DNA from: DATEPR01 sp036273855
GTDB taxonomy: Bacteria > Actinomycetota > Actinomycetes > Mycobacteriales > Pseudonocardiaceae
DNA: 64,000 nt
Assembly (NCBI GenBank): GCA_036273855.1
Contig: DASUGU010000103.1
Span: 1-64,000, forward strand
Direction of reading: 5' to 3'
The translations under genes and the position numbers were made by a program. Below are positions 32,592 to 40,936 of the stretch, piece by piece (the stretch's first letter is position 1; each line of letters begins with the position of its first letter). The notes beneath the pieces are model-generated. The model ran no database searches. It saw nothing but the letters and a program-made list of their open reading frames with translations, and was not told where the DNA came from.

Positions 32592-35500
32592 TCAACCAGC
32601 CGGTTGGGAAAGTTGGCCGGACTCCGACGAGCCGTAACGCCACAGGGTGGCGTACGTCCCGCCGGCCGCGAGGAGCTCCTCGTGGCTGCCGTCCTCGACG
32701 ATTCTGCCACCGTCCAATACCACGATCCGGTCGGCCCTGGCAGCGGTCGCCAGACGGTGGGCGACGACGAACGTCGTGCGCGTTCGTGCCATCCGCTCGC
32801 TGGCCGCCAGCACGGCTCCCTCGGTGGCCGGATCCAGTGCCGCGGTGGCCTCGTCCAGCAGCACGATGTCCGGTTGGACCAGTTCGGCGCGGGCCAGGGC
32901 GACCAGTTGGCGCTGCCCGGCGGACAGTCCCTGGCCGCGTTCGCCCAGCGGGTGGTGGAAGCCGTCGCTCAGCCCGGCGACCATGGGCAGCGCCCCGACC
33001 TCCCGGACCGCGACCTCCACGTCGGTGTCCGGCGCCTCGGGCCGGCCGTAGCGGACGTTGTCGGCCACGTCCCCGGTGAACAGGTGCGGCTCCTGCGGCA
33101 CCACGCCCAGCCGGCGCCGGTAGCCGACCAGGTCGTAGTCGCGCACGTCCACGCCGTCCACGGTGACGTGCCCGCCGGTGGCGTCGTAGAACCGGGCGAG
33201 CAGCTTGACCAAGGTGGACTTGCCGGCCCCGGTGGCACCCACGAGGGCGACGGTCTGCCCGGCCGGCACCCGCAGCGACACCTGGTCCAGCGCGGCCCGC
33301 TCGGCACCGCCGTAGCGGAAGCTGACATCGCGCAGCTCGACCTCGCCGCGCAGCCGGGGCGGCACCGCCACGGGCCGCTGTGCCGGCACCACCGTGGTGG
33401 GTGTGCGCAGCAGGTCGCCGATCCGGAGCAGGCCGACCCTGGCCTGCTGGTAACCGTCGAACACCTGGGAGAGCTGCTGGACCGGTGCGAAGAACTGGCT
33501 CATGTAGAGCAGGAACGCCACCAGCACGCCGGACGTCAGCTGACCGTGCGCCACCCAGGTGGCGCCGACGCCCAGCACGACCGCCTGGGCCACTTCGGAC
33601 AGGAACGTGACGCCGGGGAAGTACGTCGCGATGTAGCGCTGGGCCCGCAGCCGCGATCGGCGGTAGTCGTCGGACAGCTGGCCGAAGTGGTCGGCGGCCC
33701 GCTGCTCGCGGGTGTGCGCCTGGGCCACGCGCAGTCCGGACACGTTCTCCTGCAGGTCGGCGTTGACCGCGCTGATCCGCTCCCGCGCCTCGGCGTAGGC
33801 GGCGGACGCCAGCTTGCGGAACACGATCGTCGCGACGATCACGATGGGCAGCGCGGTGAGCGCGGTGAGGGCCAGCGGCAGGTCGATGATCGCCATGGCG
33901 ACCGCCATGCCCAGCACGGTGAGCACGCTGACCACCGTCGTGACCAGACCGGTCTGCAGGAACGTGGACAGCGCGTCCACGTCGGTGGTCATCCTGGTCA
34001 TGATCCGGCCGCCGAGCTCGCGCTCGTAGTAGTCCAGGCCCAGTCGTTGCAGGTGGGAGTAGCTGCGCACGCGCAGCAGGTACAGCACGGTCTCGCCGGC
34101 CCTGGTGGCCACCACGGTCTGACCGGCCAGCACCAGCCAGTCGATCGCGACCACGCCCAGCGCCACCCACGACACCAGCCACACCACGCCGATGTGGTGG
34201 GCGGACACGCCGCCGTCCACGCCGTTGCGGATCAGGATCGGCAACGCCACGGTCGCCAGCGCGTCCACCGCCACCAGGGCCAGCGCGAACAGCAGCGCCC
34301 AGCGCACCGGCCGCAGCAGGCCGCCCAGCCGGAACCGGGGATCGGGTGCGGTGATGTCGACGCCGGGCAGTTTCGGCTCGTCGTCGGCAGGCGGCAGCGC
34401 GTCCACCGCGGCCAGCAGTTCGGGCGTGGCCGGCACGCCGCCGAACGCGCCGACACCCTCGCCCGTCGTCTCCCGGTGGTGGCTGACCCGCACCACACCG
34501 GGGTCCGGCTCCGGCCACAGGGACGGTGTGACACCGGTGGCGTCTGGCCGGTCGACCCGGGTGCCGGTGACGTCCTCGATGCTGTCGCCCGGACCGGCCA
34601 GCAGGGAGCGGAACAGGTCGGACCGTGCCAGCAGCTCGTCCTCGGTGCCGACGTCGACCAGCCGGCCCCGGTCCAGCACGGCGATCCGGTCGGCCAGGGC
34701 CAGCGTGGATCGTCGGTGGGCGATGATCAGGGTGGTCCGGGTCGCGGTGACCGAGCGCAGGGTGTCCTGGATGGCGGCCTCGGTCGCGGTGTCCACCGCC
34801 GACGTGGCGTCGTCCAGCACGAGCACGCGGGGATCGGACAGCAGGGCCCTGGCCAGCGCGATGCGCTGCCGCTGCCCGCCGGACAGGGTGAGCCCGCGTT
34901 CGCCGACGAGCGTGTCGTAGCCGTCGGGCAGGGCGCTGATGAAGTCGTCGGCCTCGGCGGCCGCTGCCGCCACCCTGACCTCGTCGTCCGTGGCGTCCGG
35001 CCGGCCGTAGCGGATGTTGTCGCCGACCGACGAGGAGAACAGGAACGCCTCCTCGAACACCACGCCGACGGTCTGCCGCAGGGACGCCATCCGCACGGTC
35101 CGGATGTCCAGTGGATCACCGGGCGGGCCGACCCGGACGGCGCCGGACTGCACGTCGTAGAACCGGGGCAGCAGCAGCGAGATGGTCGACTTGCCCGATC
35201 CGGACGTGCCGATCACGGCCAGGGTCTCGCCGGGTTCCACCCGCAGCGACACCCCGTCCAGCACCGGTTCGCTGCGGGTGTAGCCGAAGCGCACGTCGTC
35301 CAGTTCGACGGCGACGGGCCCGTCCGGCACGTCGACGGCGTCGGCCGCGTCCACGATCTCGGGCTGCGAGTCGATCAGCTCGTAGACCCGTTCGGCGGCG
35401 GCCCTGGTCATCTGCGCGGCGATCACCAGCGCGGACAGCAGCCGGGCCGGACCGGCGAGCGTGGCGACGTAGCTGGCGAACGCCAGGAACGTGCCGAGGC

Positions 35501-36332
35501 TGATCTCGCCGCGCAGCGCCAGCCAGCCGCCCAGGGCGAGCACGGCGACCTGGCCCAGCGGCGGCAGCGCGGACATGGTGGCGTTGGGTTTGGACTGCAG
35601 CCGGCCGGCGCGCAGCCGTTCGGCGAACAACCGCCGGGCGGTGCCCTCCAGCCGGCTGGTCTCCCGCCTCTCCTGGCCGAATCCCTTGACCACCCGGACA
35701 CCGGTGACGGTCTCCTCGACGTGCTGGGCGATGTCCGCGGCCCGCTGCTGGGCCGACCAGGTGGCCGGGAAGAGCCTGCGCCGCGACCTCGCCGCCACGA
35801 ACCCGAGCAGTGGTACGACCACCAGCGCGATCACCGTGAGCAGCGGCGACAGCCACAGCATCGCCACGATCGACGCGACCACCAGCACCACGACGCCGAT
35901 CGACAGCGGGACGATCGACAGCAGGCCCATGACCAGTTGCAGGTCGGTGTTGGCCCGCGACACCACCTGGCCGGTGCGCAGCGCGTCCTGCTTGCCGCCG
36001 TCCAGCCGCGACACCGACGCGAACACCGACGTGCGCATGTCGTGCTGCACGTCCAGGGCCAGCCGGCCGGCCAGGAAGCGGCGCAGGAACGCGGCGCCGA
36101 ACCGGATCGCGGCCAGCCCGATGAGGATCCCGATCAGCCAGCCGAGGCGGTCGGTCCGCCCGGCGACCGCGTCGTTGACGCCGAGCCGGGTGAACAGCGG
36201 CCCGACGGCCTCCAGGCCGGTGCCCAGGGCCGAGCTGACCACCACGATGACGACGAGTCCCGGATGCCGCCAGCAGGCGGCGAGGAGACGTCGGATCCAA
36301 CCAGGTCGTGGGGTGGTGGTGGGTTCGGGCAC
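32592..36332 (-). CDS. Four-domain ABC exporter with asymmetric ATP sites
   Basis: One chain of 1246 residues holds two complete half-exporters (TMD-NBD-TMD-NBD), as in fused heterodimeric multidrug or lipid exporters. NBD1 has Walker A GTSGSGKST (about 377), signature LSGGQRQR and Walker B VLVLDDATS, where the catalytic Glu is replaced by Asp. NBD2 has Walker A GATGAGKST, signature LSAGQRQL and Walker B IVLLDEATAALD with the Glu. The changed Walker B of NBD1 and the changed signature of NBD2 meet in the same composite site, so one ATP site is probably degenerate. Substrate unknown. The start is GTG 36332; the gene is upstream of kgd on the same strand, 162 bp away. Confidence 0.93.
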   Translation of the reverse strand: MPEPTTTPRPGWIRRLLAACWRHPGLVVIVVVSSALGTGLEAVGPLFTRLGVNDAVAGRTDRLGWLIGILIGLAAIRFGAAFLRRFLAGRLALDVQHDMRTSVFASVSRLDGGKQDALRTGQVVSRANTDLQLVMGLLSIVPLSIGVVVLVVASIVAMLWLSPLLTVIALVVVPLLGFVAARSRRRLFPATWSAQQRAADIAQHVEETVTGVRVVKGFGQERRETSRLEGTARRLFAERLRAGRLQSKPNATMSALPPLGQVAVLALGGWLALRGEISLGTFLAFASYVATLAGPARLLSALVIAAQMTRAAAERVYELIDSQPEIVDAADAVDVPDGPVAVELDDVRFGYTRSEPVLDGVSLRVEPGETLAVIGTSGSGKSTISLLLPRFYDVQSGAVRVGPPGDPLDIRTVRMASLRQTVGVVFEEAFLFSSSVGDNIRYGRPDATDDEVRVAAAAAEADDFISALPDGYDTLVGERGLTLSGGQRQRIALARALLSDPRVLVLDDATSAVDTATEAAIQDTLRSVTATRTTLIIAHRRSTLALADRIAVLDRGRLVDVGTEDELLARSDLFRSLLAGPGDSIEDVTGTRVDRPDATGVTPSLWPEPDPGVVRVSHHRETTGEGVGAFGGVPATPELLAAVDALPPADDEPKLPGVDITAPDPRFRLGGLLRPVRWALLFALALVAVDALATVALPILIRNGVDGGVSAHHIGVVWLVSWVALGVVAIDWLVLAGQTVVATRAGETVLYLLRVRSYSHLQRLGLDYYERELGGRIMTRMTTDVDALSTFLQTGLVTTVVSVLTVLGMAVAMAIIDLPLALTALTALPIVIVATIVFRKLASAAYAEARERISAVNADLQENVSGLRVAQAHTREQRAADHFGQLSDDYRRSRLRAQRYIATYFPGVTFLSEVAQAVVLGVGATWVAHGQLTSGVLVAFLLYMSQFFAPVQQLSQVFDGYQQARVGLLRIGDLLRTPTTVVPAQRPVAVPPRLRGEVELRDVSFRYGGAERAALDQVSLRVPAGQTVALVGATGAGKSTLVKLLARFYDATGGHVTVDGVDVRDYDLVGYRRRLGVVPQEPHLFTGDVADNVRYGRPEAPDTDVEVAVREVGALPMVAGLSDGFHHPLGERGQGLSAGQRQLVALARAELVQPDIVLLDEATAALDPATEGAVLAASERMARTRTTFVVAHRLATAARADRIVVLDGGRIVEDGSHEELLAAGGTYATLWRYGSSESGQLSQPAG

Positions 36333-36391
36333 CCGTACAGGTTATGTCGGAACACCGACGGACCACCCCCGCCGTCGTGCCGGCTGTGGGG

Positions 36392-37270
36392 TCAAGTGAT
36401 GTCGCGCTGCCGGTTGATCAGCATCCCGGTCAGGAAGAACGCCAGTGTCCAGGCCAGGAAGATCAGTCCGCTGGCCCACCAGGTGAACGCGCCCAGCGCG
36501 CCCGCCGAGACCCGGATCACGTTGTACAGCGCGTCGATCGCGTCCTGCGGCAGCAGGCTGAGGTTCGGCGAGTGCAGGTGGTCGATGATCACCTGGGCGG
36601 CCGTCGACCCGGTCAGCCCGTCGGCCGACCCGTTGGGCAGCGAGCCCGCGACGTGGTTGTGCAGGAACAGGTCGATGATCGGTTCGGCGATCACCGCGTA
36701 GATGATCAGTGACACGATCGACCCGGTCGTCGAGCCGAGCAGCGCGCCGACGCCCAGGCCGAGCATCGTCCACAGCACGGCGGACAGGATCCCGGCCAAC
36801 GCGATCAGCAGGAACCCGCCCGCGTCGGGCAGGTAGTTGCCGTGCGACCCGGCCAGGGTGCCCAGCATCGCGAACCCGGCGATCACGATGCCGTAGCCGA
36901 TGCCCCACACCAGGTACGTCGCCGCCTTCGCGGACAGCAGTGCGGAGCGGCTGGACGCGGTGAGGAAGCTCGTGGTGATGGTGCGGCGGTGCAGTTCGCT
37001 GGACACGCCCAGCGCGCCGAACAGCATCGGGAAGATCGTGCTGATGTTGATCGCTCTGCTCAGCGCGATCACGCTCCACGGCGCGTCCTGGAAGGTCAGC
37101 TGCGCCTGCTGGAACGTGGGGTCGTCCTTGACCGCCTGGGCGATGCTGGTGGTCAGCAGCGACGCCACGAACGACCAGCCGAACGCCAGCGCGACGGCCG
37201 GGATCAGCAGTGCCCACCACAGTTTCGTGGTGAGGATCTTGCGGAACTCCGCCGTGATCAGCGCGCCCAT
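36392..37270 (-). CDS. ABC-2 type exporter permease
   Basis: The 292-residue permease starts MGALITAEFRKILTTKLWWA, the cytoplasmic amphipathic start typical of ABC-2 transporters, followed by six membrane helices. It contains a large extracytoplasmic segment after helix 1 (QAVKDDPTFQQAQLTFQD) and another between helices 5 and 6. The ATG overlaps the stop of the ATPase gene (TGATG), so the two subunits are made together. The substrate (drug, lipid or peptide) cannot be read. Confidence 0.9.
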   Translation of the reverse strand: MGALITAEFRKILTTKLWWALLIPAVALAFGWSFVASLLTTSIAQAVKDDPTFQQAQLTFQDAPWSVIALSRAINISTIFPMLFGALGVSSELHRRTITTSFLTASSRSALLSAKAATYLVWGIGYGIVIAGFAMLGTLAGSHGNYLPDAGGFLLIALAGILSAVLWTMLGLGVGALLGSTTGSIVSLIIYAVIAEPIIDLFLHNHVAGSLPNGSADGLTGSTAAQVIIDHLHSPNLSLLPQDAIDALYNVIRVSAGALGAFTWWASGLIFLAWTLAFFLTGMLINRQRDIT

Positions 37271-38550
37271 CAGCGGTCGCCCCCCTGCTCGTTCCTGTCC
37301 TGCTGCTGATAGTCCTGCGGGCGTTGGTCCTGCGGCGGCGCGTACGGGTCCTGCGGCGGCGCGTACGGGTTCTGCGGCGGCGCGTACGGGTTCTGCGGCT
37401 GCGCGTAGGGGTTGGGCGGCGGCTGGTACGGCTGCTGCTGCTGTTGGTACAGGTACTGGTTCGGGTCGTGGGGCTGCTGGTAGGGCGACTGCTGCGGTGG
37501 CTGGTAGGGCTGTTGGTACTGCGGCTGGTACGGCTGTTGCTGGTACGGCTGCTGTTGCTGGTACGGCTGCTGTTGCGGCGGGTACGGCGGCTGCGGCTGG
37601 TAGGTCGGCTGCTGCGACGGGTAGCCCGGCTGGAACGGGCCGCCGAACGGCGAACCACTGGTCAGGCTGAAGTACAGCTGTTCGAGGTTGACCCGTTCCT
37701 CCTCGATGCCGTACACCGACACCCCGGCCTTCAGCGCGATGTCCGCGACCTGCTTGGCCTCCACGCCGCCGACCGCGATCCGCCCGTCCTGCAGCGCTTC
37801 GACGTTGTAAATCTCCTCGTCCCGCAACGCTTTCGTCAGTGCGGCGGCGTCCGAGGGCTGGACCAGGACCCGGGACTGCTGCGAGCGGCGCAGGTGGTCC
37901 AGGCGCCCGTTGTACATGGTCTGGCCGCGGCTGATGATGATCACCTGGTCGACCGTCTGCTCGACCTCGGCCAGGATGTGGCTGGAGATCAGCACGGTCC
38001 GGCCGGAGCGCGCGTACGCCTGCAGGAACGACCGCAGCCAGGCGATGCCCTCCGGGTCCAGGCCGTTGGCCGGCTCGTCCAGCACCAGGATCTGCGGGTC
38101 GCCGAGCAGCGCGGTGGCCAGTGCCAGCCGCTGCTTCATGCCGAGGGAGAAGCTGCCCGCACCGCGTCCGGACGCCGGGCCCAGGCCGACCATCTGCAGT
38201 ACCTGGTCGGCGCGGGTGTCGGGCATGCCGATGGCCGCCGCGTAGACCCGGAGGTGGTCGCGGGCGGTCCGCTTGGGGTGGAAGCCCTGCGCCTCCAGCA
38301 CCGCGCCGACGACCCTGGCCGGCCGGCCGAGCTGGCCGAACGGGACACCGTTGATCGTCGCCGTACCGGCCGTGGGGTTCACCAGGCCGAGGGCCATGCG
38401 CAGGGTGGTGGTCTTGCCGGCGCCGTTCGGCCCGAGGAATCCGGTGACCGAGCCCGGCTCCACGGTGAAGCTGAGGTTCTGGACCGCGGTGACCGGGCCG
38501 AACTGCTTGGTCAGGCCCTGCACCGTGATCCGGCCGCTGCCGTCGTGCAC
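37270..38550 (-). CDS. ABC-2 transporter ATPase with Q/P/Y-rich C-terminal tail
   Basis: Residues 1-230 are a DrrA/CcmA-type ATPase: Walker A GPNGAGKTT (40-48), signature SLGMKQRLALA, Walker B ILVLDEPANGLDP. A family-typical C-terminal domain runs to about residue 300. The last ~125 residues are a low-complexity tail made almost only of Gln, Pro and Tyr, with units such as QPYQ and, near the end, four tandem heptads NPYAPPQ/DPYAPPQ. The tail is in frame and keeps perfect codon structure, so it is translated. Such prion-like tails are rare on transporter ATPases and may drive clustering or protein contacts. The start is at 38550; it overlaps the permease gene at its end and a small gene at its start. 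Confidence 0.9.
   Translation of the reverse strand: MHDGSGRITVQGLTKQFGPVTAVQNLSFTVEPGSVTGFLGPNGAGKTTTLRMALGLVNPTAGTATINGVPFGQLGRPARVVGAVLEAQGFHPKRTARDHLRVYAAAIGMPDTRADQVLQMVGLGPASGRGAGSFSLGMKQRLALATALLGDPQILVLDEPANGLDPEGIAWLRSFLQAYARSGRTVLISSHILAEVEQTVDQVIIISRGQTMYNGRLDHLRRSQQSRVLVQPSDAAALTKALRDEEIYNVEALQDGRIAVGGVEAKQVADIALKAGVSVYGIEEERVNLEQLYFSLTSGSPFGGPFQPGYPSQQPTYQPQPPYPPQQQPYQQQQPYQQQPYQPQYQQPYQPPQQSPYQQPHDPNQYLYQQQQQPYQPPPNPYAQPQNPYAPPQNPYAPPQDPYAPPQDQRPQDYQQQDRNEQGGDR
37328..37411 (-). repeat. Four 21-bp tandem repeats inside the ABC ATPase tail
   Basis: Units at 37328-37348, 37349-37369, 37370-37390 and 37391-37411 are 21 bp each; the first two are identical, the third differs by one base and the fourth by a few. 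They encode the heptads ending the Q/P/Y tail. In-frame multiples of 21 bp mean copy number can change without a frameshift. Confidence 0.85.
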
Positions 38551-39053
38551 GCGTCCTCCCCGTCCTCGCCTGGGCTGTGGCGGTCATCCTGCCCTACCGG
38601 CGGGGGCCGCGTTGCCCGGACGGGGACATCCGGGCGCCTGCGACGGAAGGCGACCGATCGGTCACCCGGTGGCGGTGGCCGAGCGGCTCCGGCGCCTGCT
38701 GCGACCACGGTCGCGGCCACGGCTGCGGCCACGGTTGCCGGCCCGGCGGCGGAACGGGCGGCGGGCACCGAGGGCACGCTGTCGCCGAGGAGGTGTTGAT
38801 AGGCCATCGTCCACACCCGACACGGCCACCGGCGGCGCCGGAACCGGCTGGGACACACCCGGCAGCGGCCGTCCGCGCCGGGCTGGTGCGCGGTGAGCAG
38901 CAGCCGCCAGCCATCGGCCAGGCGGTGCAGTTCGGTGCGGGCCAAGGGGAGTAGGTCGTCGGCGTCGCCGTGCCGGGCCAGATCGTCCAGGACGGCCAGC
39001 CGGCGCAGTACCGCCGCGCGCAGCGTCTCGTCTCCCGGCTTCCGGCCCGCCAC
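38511..39053 (-). CDS. Small cysteine-containing protein of Pseudonocardiales type
   Basis: The N-terminal half looks conserved: a helical start (ETLRAAVLRRLAVLDDLARH), a second helix with DDLLPLARTELHRLADGWRLLL, then AHQPGADGRCRVCPS and RRRRWPCRVWTMAYQHLLGD. The DGRC-X-VC pair and the later Cys in RWPC could bind a metal. The C-terminal ~85 residues are Ala/Pro/Arg-rich and may be weakly constrained. It overlaps the start of the ABC ATPase gene by 40 bp. GTG at 39053 lies 4 bp past the previous gene's stop, so the two small genes form a pair. Function unknown. Confidence 0.65.
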   Translation of the reverse strand: MAGRKPGDETLRAAVLRRLAVLDDLARHGDADDLLPLARTELHRLADGWRLLLTAHQPGADGRCRVCPSRFRRRRWPCRVWTMAYQHLLGDSVPSVPAARSAAGPATVAAAVAATVVAAGAGAARPPPPGDRSVAFRRRRPDVPVRATRPPPVGQDDRHSPGEDGEDACTTAAAGSRCRA

Positions 39054-39057
39054 CGCG

Positions 39058-39384
39058 TTAGCCCGTCGCCCTCGTCGCCGCCCGGTCCAGCGCGCTGCCC
39101 AGCAGCCGGGTCTGGTCGGCGGACAGGACCGCCGCCTGGCCGGGTGGTGCGACCACGACGACCTGATCCTGTTGCACCACCACGTTCATCGCGCGACACC
39201 GGCCGAACGGGTCGACGCATTCGACCCACCAGTGGGACTCGGCCTCGGTCGGCCCGACCGGCGGGAGTGGGGCCCCTCGGCGCGGCGCTGTCTCCGGATC
39301 TGCCACCCTGGCTGTATCGGCCCGGGTGGGCGGCGCCTGAGCCGACTTCCCGGATTTCACCGCGATTTTCACCCGTTCGGGCAT
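39058..39384 (-). CDS. Small conserved hypothetical protein, partner of the cysteine protein
   Basis: A 108-residue protein with a charged, disordered N-terminal half and a compact C-terminal half: SHWWVECVDPFGRCRAMNVV, then QQDQVVVVAPPGQAAVLSAD and a closing helix LLGSALDRAATR. The C-terminal half has a small beta-rich look and two cysteines. ATG at 39384 has GGGGAG upstream; earlier in-frame codons lack one. It directly precedes the cysteine protein gene with 4 bp between. I recognise no characterised homologue. Confidence 0.7.
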   Translation of the reverse strand: MPERVKIAVKSGKSAQAPPTRADTARVADPETAPRRGAPLPPVGPTEAESHWWVECVDPFGRCRAMNVVVQQDQVVVVAPPGQAAVLSADQTRLLGSALDRAATRATG

Positions 39385-39557
39385 GCGCTCCCCGCCTGGC
39401 CAGAGATTCCGGCTACAAAGGCGCATCGGTCCCCGGGTGCCCTGGCGCGCCCACTTGGCGGTGCGCCTAAGCTGGTAGGTGGCGACCCGCTCCCAGCGAC
39501 CCCCAGGCTGGTTGAGCGGGTCGCCCCTTAGTTGTGGATCACCCATGAGTGTCTCAC

Positions 39558-39582
39558 TTGACGAGACTCTTAGCATGAGAGT
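39558..39582 (+). promoter_or_regulatory. Possible promoter and operator of the glycosyltransferase gene
   Basis: TTGACG (39558-39563) can serve as a -35 hexamer. ACTCT (39566-39570) and AGAGT (39578-39582) form a 5-bp inverted repeat spaced 7 bp right behind it. The block lies about 20-45 bp upstream of the ATG at 39603 and is clearly richer in A and T than the surroundings. No convincing -10 hexamer could be fixed, so this is tentative. Confidence 0.3.
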
Positions 39583-39602
39583 TAAGTCGAAGGGGGCACA
39601 TC

Positions 39603-40705
39603 ATGCGCGTACTGATCACCACATCACCCGGGTCGGCCACATCTTCCCGACCGTCTCGACCGCCTGGGCACTGCGGTCGGCCGGGCACGACGTCATCGTC
39701 GCCACCGGCGGCAACCACGAACTGGCCGCCCATGCCGGCCTACCCGTGGTGGACGCCGCGCCGGGCGTCGACTTCGCCGCCGTGTTCCGGGATTTCTTCG
39801 TCGCACAGGGCACCGCGCCCACCGAGGGCCTGGACTTCGTGGGGCGGCTGTTCGCCACGGTGAGCCGCGAGTTCACCGACCGGACCGTCGAGCTCGCCCG
39901 GCGCTGGCACCCGGACCTGGTGCTGTACACGCCGTTGCAGGCGGTCGGCCCGCTGGTCGCGCGGGTGGCGGGCGTGCCGGCGATCATGCACACCATCGGC
40001 ATCGGCCAGACGGCGTGGCTGTCCACCATGCTGGCCGAGCGGTTCACCGACGAGTACCGGCGATTCGGCGTCGCGCCCATGGCGCCGACGGCAGTGCTGG
40101 ACGGGAGTCCGCCGAGCCTGGCCGTCGACGCGGCGGGCGCCGTGCCGATGCGGTACGTGCCGTACAACGGCGGTGCCGTGCTGCCGCCGTGGCTGCTGGA
40201 GCCGATCCCCCGGCCGCTGGTCACGGTGACGCTGGGCTCGGTGCTGCCCAGGATGGCCGGGGTCGGGGCGCTGCGGCCGTTCGTCGCGGCCGCCGGGTCG
40301 GTGCCGGCCGACTTCGTGGTCACGCTCGGCGGTGTGGACCCGGCCGATTTCGGTCCGCTGCCGGCGAACGTGCGGTTGGTCGACTGGGTGCCGCTGGCCG
40401 CGCTGCTCGCGGTCAGTGCGGCGGCGATCCACCACGGCGGTGCCGGCACGACGCTCACCGCGCTGCACGCCGGCCTGCCGCAGCTCGTGCTGCCACAGGG
40501 CGCCGACCAGTTCCAGAACGCGGCGGCGGTCGCGAAGTCCGGTGCCGGTGCGGTGGTGCGGCCAGAGGAGCTGGACGCGGACCGGCTCGGCGAGCTGGTG
40601 GCCGACGGCGCCGCACGGGTGGCGGCGCGGGCGGTAGCAGCGGAAATGGCCACCCAGCCGGCACCGGCCGACGTGGTGCCGACGCTGGTCGAACTCGCCG
40701 GTTGA
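39603..40705 (+). CDS. MGT-type glycosyltransferase, one-base frameshift near the start
   Basis: The body of this protein is a GT1/MGT family glycosyltransferase: VGHIFPTVSTAWALRSAGHD at the N-terminus and the nucleotide-sugar motif AAIHHGGAGTTLTALHAGLP with PQGADQFQNA near the C-terminus. It would move a sugar onto a small molecule. The natural start is ATG at 39603 with GAAGGGGG before it, and it encodes MRVLITTSPG, exactly the family's first strand. That frame then breaks: a single missing base in CCCGGG (39627-39632) throws the rest into another frame. Adding one base joins the two parts perfectly. The remaining frame can start at ATG 39575, but that gives a wrong N-terminus. It is either a real inactivation or an assembly error. 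Confidence 0.82.
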
Positions 40706-40883
40706 GGCCCGTCCGGATCGGTTCCGTGGCCGCCGGGCCACCGTTCGGTCAGGGGTCGGCGGGATGATCGCGCTCGCCAGGGGATCGCCGGATGGTTACG
40801 GTGGTCGGCGACGGGACGCCTCCCGGCTCGTCGGGGATACGAGCCGGGGGGCCCGCGTCTTCTTCCCGGCACCCCCGGACACA

Positions 40884-40918
40884 CGACGACCCCGGCATAC
40901 GGGGCGCCGGGGTCGTCG
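40884..40918. terminator. Strong hairpin between convergent glycosyltransferase and S53 protease genes
   Basis: CGACGACCCCGGC (40884-40896) and GCCGGGGTCGTCG (40906-40918) form a perfect 13-bp stem with a 9-base loop. It lies 18 bp past the protease stop and 179 bp past the glycosyltransferase stop. No T-run follows on either side. It can serve both directions. The rest of 40706-40936 shows nothing. Confidence 0.65.
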
Positions 40919-40936
40919 CGGGGATACCGGTACCGA

